DNA of 21,556 nt from the IMG/VR virus record IMGVR_UViG_3300008107_000932, positions 1 to 21,556 of that record, one strand, 5' to 3'. How positions within the stretch are numbered: position 1 is the stretch's first letter; the number at the start of each line of letters is the position of its first letter. Below, piece by piece: positions 1 to 6,470 of this stretch. This DNA comes from a virus. Under the pieces are notes generated by a model. That model was not told the origin of the DNA and did no database searches. It saw only the letters and a list, made by a program, of their open reading frames with translations. A program made the translations under genes and the position numbers.

Positions 1-595
1 CAGACCCGGCTTCCGAAATAGCACGAATCGCTGAGCCTACTCCTTCTGTTGCTCCTGACACTGCGTTGAAAGAGTCGCCCACGTTTGAAAACACGCGAGA
101 AACTTTCCCAGTTCGCTCCTCTACAACCGTTAGCGTCTTGTCGAGTCCGCCAAACTCTCGCTCAACTTCTTTTGCGGCTCTCGCATACGTCTCTGACGTG
201 ATCCTGCCAGCTTCTAGTTGAGCATCGAGTTCCGCAATCTTTGCACGGAACTTCTCGGCAGGAGTGACCACTGACTCCGTAATCTCAGCGGCGCGAGCAA
301 AGGCATCGGCCTCTTCTTTGACAGCATCGCCAAGTTTGGTGAACTCGCTCGCGAACGCTGAGACACTGATCTGATTTCGCTGAAGTTGACCAGCAAGCGC
401 GGCAAACTCGCCGCGAGCCTTCTGCTGCGACAGGGCGGCCGCTTCGCTTGAGCCAGAAAACTTGTCGAAGACCGACGTGACTTTGACTACCTCGGCATCA
501 AGTTGCTTGAGCGCACGCTCCGCTGGCGTAAGCCCCGCAGAAAACTGCGACGCATCAGCGGATATCTTCGCGGCAAGTCCGAGAACGGTAGCCAT
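1..595 (-). CDS. Tail tape measure protein, N-terminal part (runs off the left edge)
   Basis: The frame opens with ATG at 595, overlapping the TGA of the preceding chaperone frame (TGATG), and stays open for 198 codons to the window edge. It begins MATVLGLAAKISADASQF and continues with alanine-, glutamate- and lysine-rich sequence of helical, coiled-coil type (for example the stretch around AELDAQLEAGRITSE, about residues 119-133) without cysteines. Tape measure proteins are long helical proteins that set siphovirus tail length, and they are encoded directly after the G/GT tail chaperones, exactly as here. The opening pattern (LAAKISADASQFSAGL) is typical of tape measure N-termini. The length cannot be judged because the gene is cut off. 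The call rests on position plus composition and the N-terminal pattern. Confidence 0.85.
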   Translation of the reverse strand, partial: MATVLGLAAKISADASQFSAGLTPAERALKQLDAEVVKVTSVFDKFSGSSEAAALSQQKARGEFAALAGQLQRNQISVSAFASEFTKLGDAVKEEADAFARAAEITESVVTPAEKFRAKIAELDAQLEAGRITSETYARAAKEVEREFGGLDKTLTVVEERTGKVSRVFSNVGDSFNAVSGATEGVGSAIRAISEAGS

Positions 596-906
596 CACTC
601 GACGCCAAGTTGTTTCTTCAAATCCAGAATGACCTCACGCGCCTGCATGCTGTGCTGCGGTGGGATTTCAATCGGATTGAAGTCGTTTGCCTTGGGGGTT
701 TTTCCTTTCTCGCTGTAGGGTGCCAGCATCGCCGAGACGATGAGGCCTGTTTCGGCCCATGAGTCAGGGAACGCTTGGTAGTAGCGGGCGTAGGCCATCC
801 ACTCCGCGAGTTCTCTGGTGGTCATGCGACGTTCAATGTCGCCAACCGTCATGCTCAGATGCCCCGCCAAGCGAAACAGGAACTGCCTCGCCGGGCGGAT
901 GTTTAG
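595..906 (-). CDS. Tail assembly chaperone T-like frame, made by -1 frameshift from the upstream gene
   Basis: This frame is probably expressed only as a fusion to the upstream chaperone through the slippery heptamer at 906-912. Read from the slip, it gives LNIRPARQFLFRLAGHLSM followed by TVGDIERRMTTRELAEWMAY, the pattern of gpT-like chaperones (a small-residue/ELAEW motif followed by aromatic residues). It adds 103 residues, for a fusion of about 228 aa. An independent start at ATG 852 is possible, but no convincing Shine-Dalgarno precedes it, and the conserved-looking sequence upstream of that ATG argues for the frameshift. In phage lambda the G and GT products bind the tape measure and recruit tail tube subunits; the same role is inferred here. 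Confidence 0.8.
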   Translation of the reverse strand, partial: LNIRPARQFLFRLAGHLSMTVGDIERRMTTRELAEWMAYARYYQAFPDSWAETGLIVSAMLAPYSEKGKTPKANDFNPIEIPPQHSMQAREVILDLKKQLGVE

Positions 907-1280
907 TTTTTTGCCAACTCCTCCACGTCGGATTCGCTCATCGCGTTGTGCTTCATCGCTTTTTCAAACAGCGTCGAGACAACCTTCGCCGACTTGCTGG
1001 CGAGCTTCTCGATCTGCTCGTCGGTGAACAACCGCTCGCCGCTTTCCGGATGGCACAGGCAGCGGGCGAGGAACTTCGTTCGGAAGTTGTCGATGCCGGT
1101 TTCGCGTTTGCCGATCCACTCGCGCTCGTACGCGTCTCGCTCTCCGACCGTCATCACGCGGATGCCAAGCACCATCGGCTTGCCGTCCGTTCCGGGCCAC
1201 TCCTTGACCGTCACCTTGAGGATTCCGAGGTCATCGGTCGCAAGAATCTGAGCCGCAAGTTCCGCTGCCGTCAGGGCCAT
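903..1280 (-). CDS. Tail assembly chaperone G-like protein
   Basis: 125 aa, starting at ATG 1280, 2 bases after the stop of the previous gene, with GGAG in that gene's last codons serving as ribosome site. The sequence is acidic and soluble, with a central RVMTVGERDAYEREW segment typical of phage tail assembly chaperones. It lies between the tail tube genes and the tape measure, the canonical position for this family. Its last codons, GCA AAA AAC TAA, contain a perfect X-XXY-YYZ slippery site, so a fraction of ribosomes should make the longer GT form. Expected role: cytoplasmic chaperone for the tape measure during tail assembly, not part of the finished virion. Confidence 0.85.
   Translation of the reverse strand: MALTAAELAAQILATDDLGILKVTVKEWPGTDGKPMVLGIRVMTVGERDAYEREWIGKRETGIDNFRTKFLARCLCHPESGERLFTDEQIEKLASKSAKVVSTLFEKAMKHNAMSESDVEELAKN
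906..912 (-). promoter_or_regulatory. Programmed -1 ribosomal frameshift site, A AAA AAC
   Basis: On the minus strand the final codons of the G-like chaperone are GCA AAA AAC TAA. This places the canonical heptamer A-AAA-AAC in the correct phase just before the stop. A -1 slip resumes at CTA AAC ATC and enters the T-like frame, which is open to 595. Conserved G/GT frameshifting in long-tailed phages is well established. I did not identify a stimulatory pseudoknot. Confidence 0.85.
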
Positions 1281-1282
1281 GG

Positions 1283-1603
1283 TTACTCCATCACAATCTT
1301 GAAGGTTCCGACGTAGCGCGTCACGTCGTTCACGGTCCCTGTCGCGCGGAGCGTCTGGCAGATGGCCTTCGTGGTGAGCGTAAGGCCACCGCCCGTCACT
1401 GCGAAAACGGCCTTCTTGCCGTATTGATCCGCCGTGAGTTGCGCCGTGGAAAAGGACGATACTTCTATAGTCCCAGCGTCAAGCGTCCACACGCTGGCGC
1501 GAGCCAGCGGCAACTCGCCGCCGCGCGTCACGTCGATCTTGGATACCTCTCCAAGCGACGTGCCGTTCCATGTCACGGTGACTCCGGTGCATGGAATAGC
1601 CAT
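1283..1603 (-). CDS. Second tail-tube-like protein
   Basis: 106 aa, starting MAIPCTGVTVTWNGTSLGEV. A good ribosome site (GGAGG, 7-8 bases upstream) supports ATG 1603. The protein is rich in threonine, valine and glycine with predicted beta strands and a SKIDVTRGGEL segment that resembles the strand pattern of siphovirus tail tube proteins. It lies between another tube-like gene (1623-2009) and the chaperones. It could be a minor tube protein, a tube-decorating domain, or a component of a two-protein tube. The assignment rests on position and beta-rich composition, not on a firm family match. Confidence 0.55.
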   Translation of the reverse strand: MAIPCTGVTVTWNGTSLGEVSKIDVTRGGELPLARASVWTLDAGTIEVSSFSTAQLTADQYGKKAVFAVTGGGLTLTTKAICQTLRATGTVNDVTRYVGTFKIVME

Positions 1604-1622
1604 GACGGGCCTCCGTCACGGC

Positions 1623-2009
1623 TTATCGGGCGATTCGGACAGTCGCCTGACCCCGGATCGCGTCGTTCGTCGCCAGCGTCAGCGTCGAGGAGTTGACGGT
1701 GTACGCGATGCCAGAAAGCAGGCTCACGCCGCCCGTGACGATCGTGCAGGTTCCTGTCGAGGCGTCAGCGATGATCGTGTTGCCGAGGTAGTCGAACTGC
1801 ACCTGACGGCCCGTGTCGGTGGTCGAGCCTTGAAGCGGTCGGTCCTGCGTCAGGATCGACGCGCCGCTGGTCAGCCCGAGGTGCGATACGTCGATCTTTT
1901 CTTGATCGGCGGTCGGATCGGTGTAGGTGATGACGATGTTGGTGACGGTGTACAGCGTGGCACCGAGCCGCAGGGTCGTGCCGGTTCCGTCGTGCGGGGT
2001 AATCGCCAT
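1623..2009 (-). CDS. Probable major tail (tube) protein
   Basis: 128 aa, starting MAITPHDGTGTTLRLGATLY. The ATG at 2009 follows AGGAG with good spacing. The sequence is strongly beta-strand-like and contains EKIDVSHLGL, a pattern common near the N-terminal third of siphovirus tail tube proteins (an E-x-I-D-V/T motif). It follows the DUF3168-like tail terminator and precedes the chaperones, the normal place for the major tail protein, which polymerises into the hollow tail tube. It is shorter than many tube proteins (often 140-200 aa). Confidence 0.65.
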   Translation of the reverse strand: MAITPHDGTGTTLRLGATLYTVTNIVITYTDPTADQEKIDVSHLGLTSGASILTQDRPLQGSTTDTGRQVQFDYLGNTIIADASTGTCTIVTGGVSLLSGIAYTVNSSTLTLATNDAIRGQATVRIAR

Positions 2010-2022
2010 TGTGCTGTCTCTC

Positions 2023-2442
2023 CTACGACTCGGACCACATGATCGAAAACGTCATCGCCACGCTGTAGACCGGCGGCATATCGCCACCCGCCAACTGCAC
2101 AAATCCGTCCACCTCGTTGTCGAGGCTGACGTTCTGCACTACTACCGAGTCTGACGGCGTCCCCCCGTAGCCATCCAGAGACCGCCGCACCTTGTCGGCG
2201 ATGTCTCTTACTGCCTCGTAGGTCAAGGCGTAGATGTCGAGAGTCATGATGACCGTCGGCGTTCCCATCGGTCCCGACAGGGTTTGCTGCCGCTGGACGC
2301 CAGACCGCCGCCACGTGAGGAACGGAAGGTCCGCCGTGGCCGGTGCGATGACCGGATAGACGCGGGAGCCGACGGACAGGGCGATGACCGGGTCGGTCAC
2401 CAGCACGTTGCAGACGGCCTGCTCGGGGCTTTTGAGTGGCAT
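2023..2442 (-). CDS. Tail terminator/completion protein, DUF3168-like
   Basis: 139 aa from ATG 2442. Features typical of the DUF3168 group: an N-terminal helix with a VTDPVIALSVGSRVYPVIAP segment (a 'dP.v.alvG.RvyP..aP' pattern), then LPFLTWRRSG, a central LDIYALTYEAVRDIADKVRR helix and a beta-rich C-terminus ending TFSIMWSES. Proteins of this family cap the tail tube and join it to the head connector. It sits between the gp10-like gene and the tube protein, the expected order. No strong ribosome site is visible upstream. Confidence 0.75.
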   Translation of the reverse strand: MPLKSPEQAVCNVLVTDPVIALSVGSRVYPVIAPATADLPFLTWRRSGVQRQQTLSGPMGTPTVIMTLDIYALTYEAVRDIADKVRRSLDGYGGTPSDSVVVQNVSLDNEVDGFVQLAGGDMPPVYSVAMTFSIMWSES

Positions 2443-2479
2443 ACGGCACTATGCCGCCGCCGCCCCGTCCCCTTGCAGC

Positions 2480-3283
2480 CTAGAGCGTGTCGGTACCGTT
2501 GGCGGTCCCCGACTCGCGGTACTTCAGCGCGGCCCACGCCTGACTCAGCGACAGCGACAACTCCCGCTGGAGGATCGCGGCGACCTCGGCCTGCGTCTCC
2601 AGCCACGCCGTGTTGACCGGAGGATTTCCAGAAGTGCCGCCCGCCGGCATCGCCGGAATGATGATCGGCGTCTTCGACTTCTTGAAAAACGCCTTGGGAT
2701 ACGCCGGGTATGTCTGAACTCGACCTTCGTCCGAGTTTGTTGCCAAAACCTTGAACGGCCCGAGCCTGTTGTACGAGGACGCGATGTAGGCGTTCTGGCC
2801 GCTGACCCAGTGAACAATGCCTTTGCCAACCACTGTTTCCCGCTTACCCATGCGGACGCGGGTGTAGGGGGTGGTCGGCGACTTCCGCTGGTATGGCTTG
2901 TTTGCCAACTTGGCTACCTGTCTCGGTTGCGTTCCGGCTTCCAGCCACCACTGGTGGAACGCTCGGTCCTTCCCCGCTCGCACGCTGCCGCCCGCTGCGC
3001 TGCGTGCCGACCCGCGACCGGCCCGCGTGTAGCCGACGATGCCAACCGCCACGCCGTCTTGCGCGTACTGAACCACTTTGGACGCTACCGCGTTCTTGAG
3101 GTTCCCGGTCGGCCCCACAGGCGTGATCTGACGAAGCCGACGAGCCAGCGGGTTGATCGCCTTACGGATGATCGGAGCCAGCACGTTCGCCGCTTGCTTC
3201 GGCGGAAAGAGCTTCCCGACTTGCTCGACAAAGCCTTTGAACTCGTCGGTGTTGAGGCTGACACGCACGCCTGCGACTGCCAT
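2480..3283 (-). CDS. HK97 gp10-like head-tail/tail completion protein
   Basis: 267 aa from ATG 3283, overlapping the stop of the preceding gene by one base (TGATG). The N-terminal third (VSLNTDEFKGFVEQVGKLFP, then ITPVGPTGNLKNAVASKVV) matches the HK97 gp10 pattern: an amphipathic helix followed by a 'P..tG.L..s' turn and a strand. The rest is a long basic extension, so the protein is clearly longer than the usual 110-170 aa of this family. Expected role: joining or stabilising the connector and the tail end. The extension could be an inserted decoration or binding domain. Confidence 0.7.
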   Translation of the reverse strand: MAVAGVRVSLNTDEFKGFVEQVGKLFPPKQAANVLAPIIRKAINPLARRLRQITPVGPTGNLKNAVASKVVQYAQDGVAVGIVGYTRAGRGSARSAAGGSVRAGKDRAFHQWWLEAGTQPRQVAKLANKPYQRKSPTTPYTRVRMGKRETVVGKGIVHWVSGQNAYIASSYNRLGPFKVLATNSDEGRVQTYPAYPKAFFKKSKTPIIIPAMPAGGTSGNPPVNTAWLETQAEVAAILQRELSLSLSQAWAALKYRESGTANGTDTL

Positions 3284-3597
3284 CAGACTGTCTCCTGGCA
3301 GATCAGTTCGTGAACGCTGCGATTGTCGTGCTCAAGAATCGAGATGATTTCCAGCGTACGGCCTCGCCACGACAGCCGCATCTTCGACGTCAGGCCGCTT
3401 AGATACCGCATCCGAACGCGATGCGAAATCTCAACTTGCTGCTGACCCGCCGATAGCAACTCGCGTGCGGTGACGCCCTGCACGTTTGCCCACACCTCCT
3501 CAAACGTCGACCACTCAAGCAGCGTCTCGCCGAGGCGGTTCCGATTCTCGGTCGCCTGCTGCACCGTTACGCGCTCGCGGAGTGTTCCTGCGTCCAT
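3283..3597 (-). CDS. Head closure/head-tail joining protein (SPP1 gp16-like)
   Basis: 104 aa from ATG 3597. The sequence begins MDAGTLRERVTVQQATENRN and contains ANVQGVTARELLSAGQQQVE, a 'Vwa.v....a.E...a.q......' pattern, then 'Rmry..Gltskmrl.wrGrtleI'. This is the recognisable signature of phage head-tail joining proteins (Phage_H_T_join). These small beta-barrel proteins sit below the adaptor and close the filled head. The gene lies between a tandem paralogue pair and the gp10-like gene with one-base overlaps on each side. Confidence 0.85.
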   Translation of the reverse strand: MDAGTLRERVTVQQATENRNRLGETLLEWSTFEEVWANVQGVTARELLSAGQQQVEISHRVRMRYLSGLTSKMRLSWRGRTLEIISILEHDNRSVHELICQETV

Positions 3598-3998
3598 CAG
3601 TCATCGGCCCAAATGATGATGCTGTAGACACCGGTTGTTTCATGCGATTGCAGTTGCAGCGTGGGCTGCGTTCCGTCGAGGTTCGTCATGGCCACTTCGT
3701 TGTTCTTCGACATCAGCCGAAAGTCCTCGACGCCAACCTCATCTAGTTTGCGTGGCGTCGTGCCAGACCATGCGTAGGCTAGTTTGCGCGTGTTGACGAG
3801 GCTGACGATGTCGCCCGCCGAGTTTCTGTATGACGCAAACGTGATCGCGGTCGCGGAAGTCCCCGCGACGCCGCTCACTCGTATGGCCTGACCGCTGGCG
3901 TACTCGGTCGATGACTCCATCGACAGAACTTTCAGCCGCGCGGTGCCAGACCGATCAAGCAGTAGTGCGTCAACCGTGATTCGGCCTTCGATGCTCAT
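3597..3998 (-). CDS. Structural protein of unknown function, tandem paralogue B
   Basis: 133 aa, starting MSIEGRITVDALLLDRSGTA. It has the same length and order of motifs as the next upstream gene (3995-4396): M-[ST]-IEGRI opening, a 'SGVxGTSA' turn near residue 43, a 'YR[ND]xxGxxVSLxxxxxxx' segment, and a hydrophobic C-terminal strand. The two are joined by an ATGA overlap. The strand-rich sequence suggests a small beta-sandwich virion protein. Its position between connector and head closure genes suggests a virion role such as head decoration. I do not recognise a named family. Confidence 0.75.
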   Translation of the reverse strand: MSIEGRITVDALLLDRSGTARLKVLSMESSTEYASGQAIRVSGVAGTSATAITFASYRNSAGDIVSLVNTRKLAYAWSGTTPRKLDEVGVEDFRLMSKNNEVAMTNLDGTQPTLQLQSHETTGVYSIIIWADD

Positions 3999-4396
3999 GA
4001 GCCGTACATGACGAGTGTGTATGTGGCCGTGCCTGAACCAATCGGGCCGACCACAAAACCGTCAATGCCTCCCTGCTCTGTTCCGAGAACTACAACGCCG
4101 TTCGCCGCGCACCGTGTCCACGCACGTCCAGAAGACTCTTCCACTGAGCATTCTGCCGAACACTTAAACACGATTTGATTCACATATGTCAAAGACACCA
4201 CATTGCCTGACGCATCGCGGTATGTCGTTGGGTCAATCAAGACGGAGACCGCCGAAGTTCCAACAACACCACTTGCCACAGCAACTGTGCCAGTAGAAAT
4301 GGCCGTGACGTTTTGCAGGCTCACCACGTTGATGGCGTTGGTGCCGTCCGTGTCGTGGAACAGCACGTCGATGCCGATGCGGCCTTCGATGGTCAT
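3995..4396 (-). CDS. Structural protein of unknown function, tandem paralogue A
   Basis: 133 aa from ATG 4396, chosen because it gives a 4-base ATGA overlap with the connector stop and because the protein then begins MTIEGRIGIDVLF, matching the start of its downstream neighbour. A longer reading to 4834 in the same frame is arginine-rich antisense-type sequence and was not used. It is beta-rich, with two cysteines close together (FKCSAECSV) that the paralogue lacks. Function unknown; likely a virion component. Confidence 0.75.
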   Translation of the reverse strand: MTIEGRIGIDVLFHDTDGTNAINVVSLQNVTAISTGTVAVASGVVGTSAVSVLIDPTTYRDASGNVVSLTYVNQIVFKCSAECSVEESSGRAWTRCAANGVVVLGTEQGGIDGFVVGPIGSGTATYTLVMYGS

Positions 4397-4974
4397 GTGT
4401 ACGACCCCCACGACACGCTGTCGAGCAGCCGCTTGGCGGCATCCGGCATCTCGCCGCCGCCACGCTTCTCGTAGATTTCGTGGACGCACATGAGGATCGC
4501 CGTCTTGACACGCTGCGGCACGGTTGACGCGTCGCCGTAGCCAGCCCACCAAGTGACCGACACCGAGTTCTGATCGAGCAGATGGCTCGGCCACGACCCG
4601 TTGTAGACGTTGCGAATCACGCCCGGCGTGGCATCGCGATCCACACGGTACGATGTCGTGGCGAGGGTGGCGGTGGCGAGCGTGTCGCCGGTCGTGTACG
4701 TGATCGATACCGCCGTGGCCGTGCCGGTTGCCATCATCGGCGGGCGTGGCAGTTCGATCTCGGCGGGGAACGCGTCGAGCCGCATGACCAGTTGCTGGGC
4801 CACCAAGGAGCGATCCAGATAGTCCTCGCACCACTCTCGCGCCGTGGTGATGTAGCCAGCGATCAGCGTATCGTCTGCCGACGCATCGACGCGGAGATGG
4901 GCTTTGGCTTCGGCCAGCGTGATCGGCTCCGCAGCGGGAGCGGTGAGCCGCTTGAGGCTGCGGTAGCGTTTCAC
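4393..4974 (-). CDS. Head-tail connector/adaptor protein (HK97 gp6-like)
   Basis: 193 aa. The N-terminus contains PITLAEAKAHLRVDASADD followed by DTLIAGYITTAREWCEDYL, the classic 'sLaeaK.hLrvd...dD..i..yi.aA...ve.yt' signature of gp6-type connectors. The C-terminal half has 'vtWwaGYgdastVP..vk.ailm.v...Y..R', also typical. These proteins form a ring under the portal. The stop overlaps the start of the next gene (ATGA). Length is normal for the family. Confidence 0.9.
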   Translation of the reverse strand: MKRYRSLKRLTAPAAEPITLAEAKAHLRVDASADDTLIAGYITTAREWCEDYLDRSLVAQQLVMRLDAFPAEIELPRPPMMATGTATAVSITYTTGDTLATATLATTSYRVDRDATPGVIRNVYNGSWPSHLLDQNSVSVTWWAGYGDASTVPQRVKTAILMCVHEIYEKRGGGEMPDAAKRLLDSVSWGSYT

Positions 4975-5171
4975 TGGCGGCGTCTCCTCGGCGTTACATC
5001 AGCGGTTTCTTGGCTCGGCTCAACGCTGGCCGTCTCGATCATCTTCTGCTGGTCGCCGCGAACCGCCCTCGCGTATTCCCACGCGATCAGCCCTTCGGCC
5101 TGACGATGCGGAAGGTCCAGCACCTCACCGGCCTTGTACGCACCGTAGGCACGAAGCATCTGTATCTTCAT
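4971..5171 (-). CDS. Small conserved-type head-tail module protein
   Basis: 66 aa from ATG 5171, preceded by GGAAGGTGGGG, which also covers the last codons of the glycosyltransferase-like gene. The N-terminus reads MKIQMLRAYGAYKAGEVLDL followed by 'phrqAegLIawEYA', the pattern of small proteins often found between capsid and connector genes, with a 'y..Ge.v.lp...A..Li..g.A' layout. The C-terminal third is polar and ends in arginines. It overlaps the connector start by 4 bases. Function unknown. Confidence 0.7.
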   Translation of the reverse strand: MKIQMLRAYGAYKAGEVLDLPHRQAEGLIAWEYARAVRGDQQKMIETASVEPSQETADVTPRRRRQ

Positions 5172-5174
5172 CGC

Positions 5175-5906
5175 TCACCCCACCTTCCATGCAGATTCCG
5201 GCGGCTTCCTCGTCTCCTGCCATTCGTTGCAGTATTGGAAGACAGGCTTCCCAAGCTCTTGGCTGGGCCATGTGATGACGTACTCGCCGTGGCCGATGCA
5301 GACGCGCGGCGTAATGTAGAGGCGGTTGCCGCACGCCTTGAACGCCTTCCAGAACGAGATGTCGGAATCGATTCTTCCGTCCCCCCACGACCCGGTCGGA
5401 TCGGGCTGTTCGTGAAACCACGGCTTCGCCATCCGTCGCAGGGCGGCGGTCGAGATGATCGTGCAGCCGAAGTGAGCCGTATCGACTTGCTGGACAGGGT
5501 GTCCGAACCACTCTTTCGGAACCTGCGTCACGCCGTCTTCCGGCGGGTTGTCGAGCGTGTCGAGCAGCGTCAGCATCGGCCTGCCGTCCTCCCGCTTGGT
5601 CTGGAGCGGAGCCAAGGCATCGCACTGAAACGTCATCGCAAGGGCGAAGAGGTGCTCGATCGACTCGCGGGAGACGAACGAATCCATGTCCAGCGTGATG
5701 ATGTACTCCGTGGTCGGCTCAAACTTCTCCAGCATCCGCGTCAGGACTTGGCTCCAGAACGCTCCCTGCCCGAGCGTGGGCCGAATGTGCAGCGGCATCA
5801 TGGCCTCGATGAAGCCGAAGATGTTGATGAGCGGGCCGAACCGTGGGCCGCTCAGGATCGCCTCGCACCGCACGTCCACCGACGAGCCGCCGACTTGCAC
5901 CAGCAT
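5175..5906 (-). CDS. GT-A-like glycosyltransferase within the virion gene module
   Basis: 243 aa. The segment EYIITLDMDSFV (about residues 67-78) carries a D-x-D motif at the end of a hydrophobic strand, as in GT-A fold glycosyltransferases that bind nucleotide-sugar and metal. Downstream are LAPLQTKREDGRP, AHFGCTIISTAALRRM and a GSWGDGRIDSDISFWKA acidic region resembling the acceptor/catalytic part of family-2-type enzymes. The gene is first after a strong terminator and ends 3 bases before the next gene. Possible targets are capsid or tail proteins, or less likely a modified DNA base; the sequence does not say which. A catalytically inactive sugar-binding version cannot be excluded. Confidence 0.65.
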   Translation of the reverse strand: MLVQVGGSSVDVRCEAILSGPRFGPLINIFGFIEAMMPLHIRPTLGQGAFWSQVLTRMLEKFEPTTEYIITLDMDSFVSRESIEHLFALAMTFQCDALAPLQTKREDGRPMLTLLDTLDNPPEDGVTQVPKEWFGHPVQQVDTAHFGCTIISTAALRRMAKPWFHEQPDPTGSWGDGRIDSDISFWKAFKACGNRLYITPRVCIGHGEYVITWPSQELGKPVFQYCNEWQETRKPPESAWKVG

Positions 5907-5922
5907 CAGTTTCCACTTTCCA

Positions 5923-5964
5923 AAAACGAGAAAACGGCGGGGAGGCTTGTGCCATCCCCGCCGT
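5923..5964 (-). terminator. Rho-independent terminator after the capsid genes
   Basis: On the minus strand a perfect 10-bp stem ACGGCGGGGA / TCCCCGCCGT (arms at 5955-5964 and 5934-5943) encloses an 11-base loop. That loop can itself form a small GGC/GCC stem. The hairpin is followed at once by a T-rich tract (TTTTCTCGTTTTT, 5934-5922). It lies 27 bases beyond the stop of the possible decoration gene and before the glycosyltransferase-like gene, so it should end or attenuate capsid transcripts. Confidence 0.85.
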
Positions 5965-5990
5965 CTACTCTGCTCGTCGTGTCAAGCGAA

Positions 5991-6440
5991 TCAGCCGACC
6001 GCCTGCGTGCTCACGCCCTTCTCGGACGCGCTCATCGGGCCAGCCTCGCCCTTGCCGAGACGGCACGTCGTGATGACGCCGCACGTCGAGGCCGGGGTGG
6101 CGTAGACCGTCAGGTACCGACGCTTGCCGCGAAGGTCGATGTCGAAGCGGTGGGCATAGCCGACGCCAGCGGTGGCCGTCGTACCGGCAGCGACCGTGAA
6201 GTCGGTGCCAGCGACGAAGCCGCTGATGTTGGCCTGACCGGACCCGCTCGCGTCGCTCTGGGCGACCCGCAGCACGTTGGCTGCGGTGTTCGGGCCGGTC
6301 GCCGAGGTGAACGGCGAAAACAGGACATCGATCGACGCGAACTCGAAACCGAGCGTGTCGATTTCAAGCGAGTGCGTCGCGGTCAGGGCAACCGAGGTTT
6401 CGGCCTTGCTGACGCTCTTCGTAGCAGCAACGTGGTTCAT
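5991..6440 (-). CDS. Possible head decoration/stabilisation protein
   Basis: 149 aa from ATG 6440, with GGAGA about 9 bases upstream. It is rich in alanine, threonine, serine and glycine, with strand-like segments such as KRRYLTVYATPASTCGVITT, and has no signal peptide or membrane segment. It directly follows the major capsid gene and is closed by a strong terminator, suggesting it is made in high amounts with the capsid. Capsid-adjacent genes of this size are often decoration proteins or capsid-associated trimers. The function is inferred from position and composition only. Confidence 0.55.
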   Translation of the reverse strand: MNHVAATKSVSKAETSVALTATHSLEIDTLGFEFASIDVLFSPFTSATGPNTAANVLRVAQSDASGSGQANISGFVAGTDFTVAAGTTATAGVGYAHRFDIDLRGKRRYLTVYATPASTCGVITTCRLGKGEAGPMSASEKGVSTQAVG

Positions 6441-6470
6441 CTGTCAGAGTCTCCGGGGAAGGTGTCAGGA

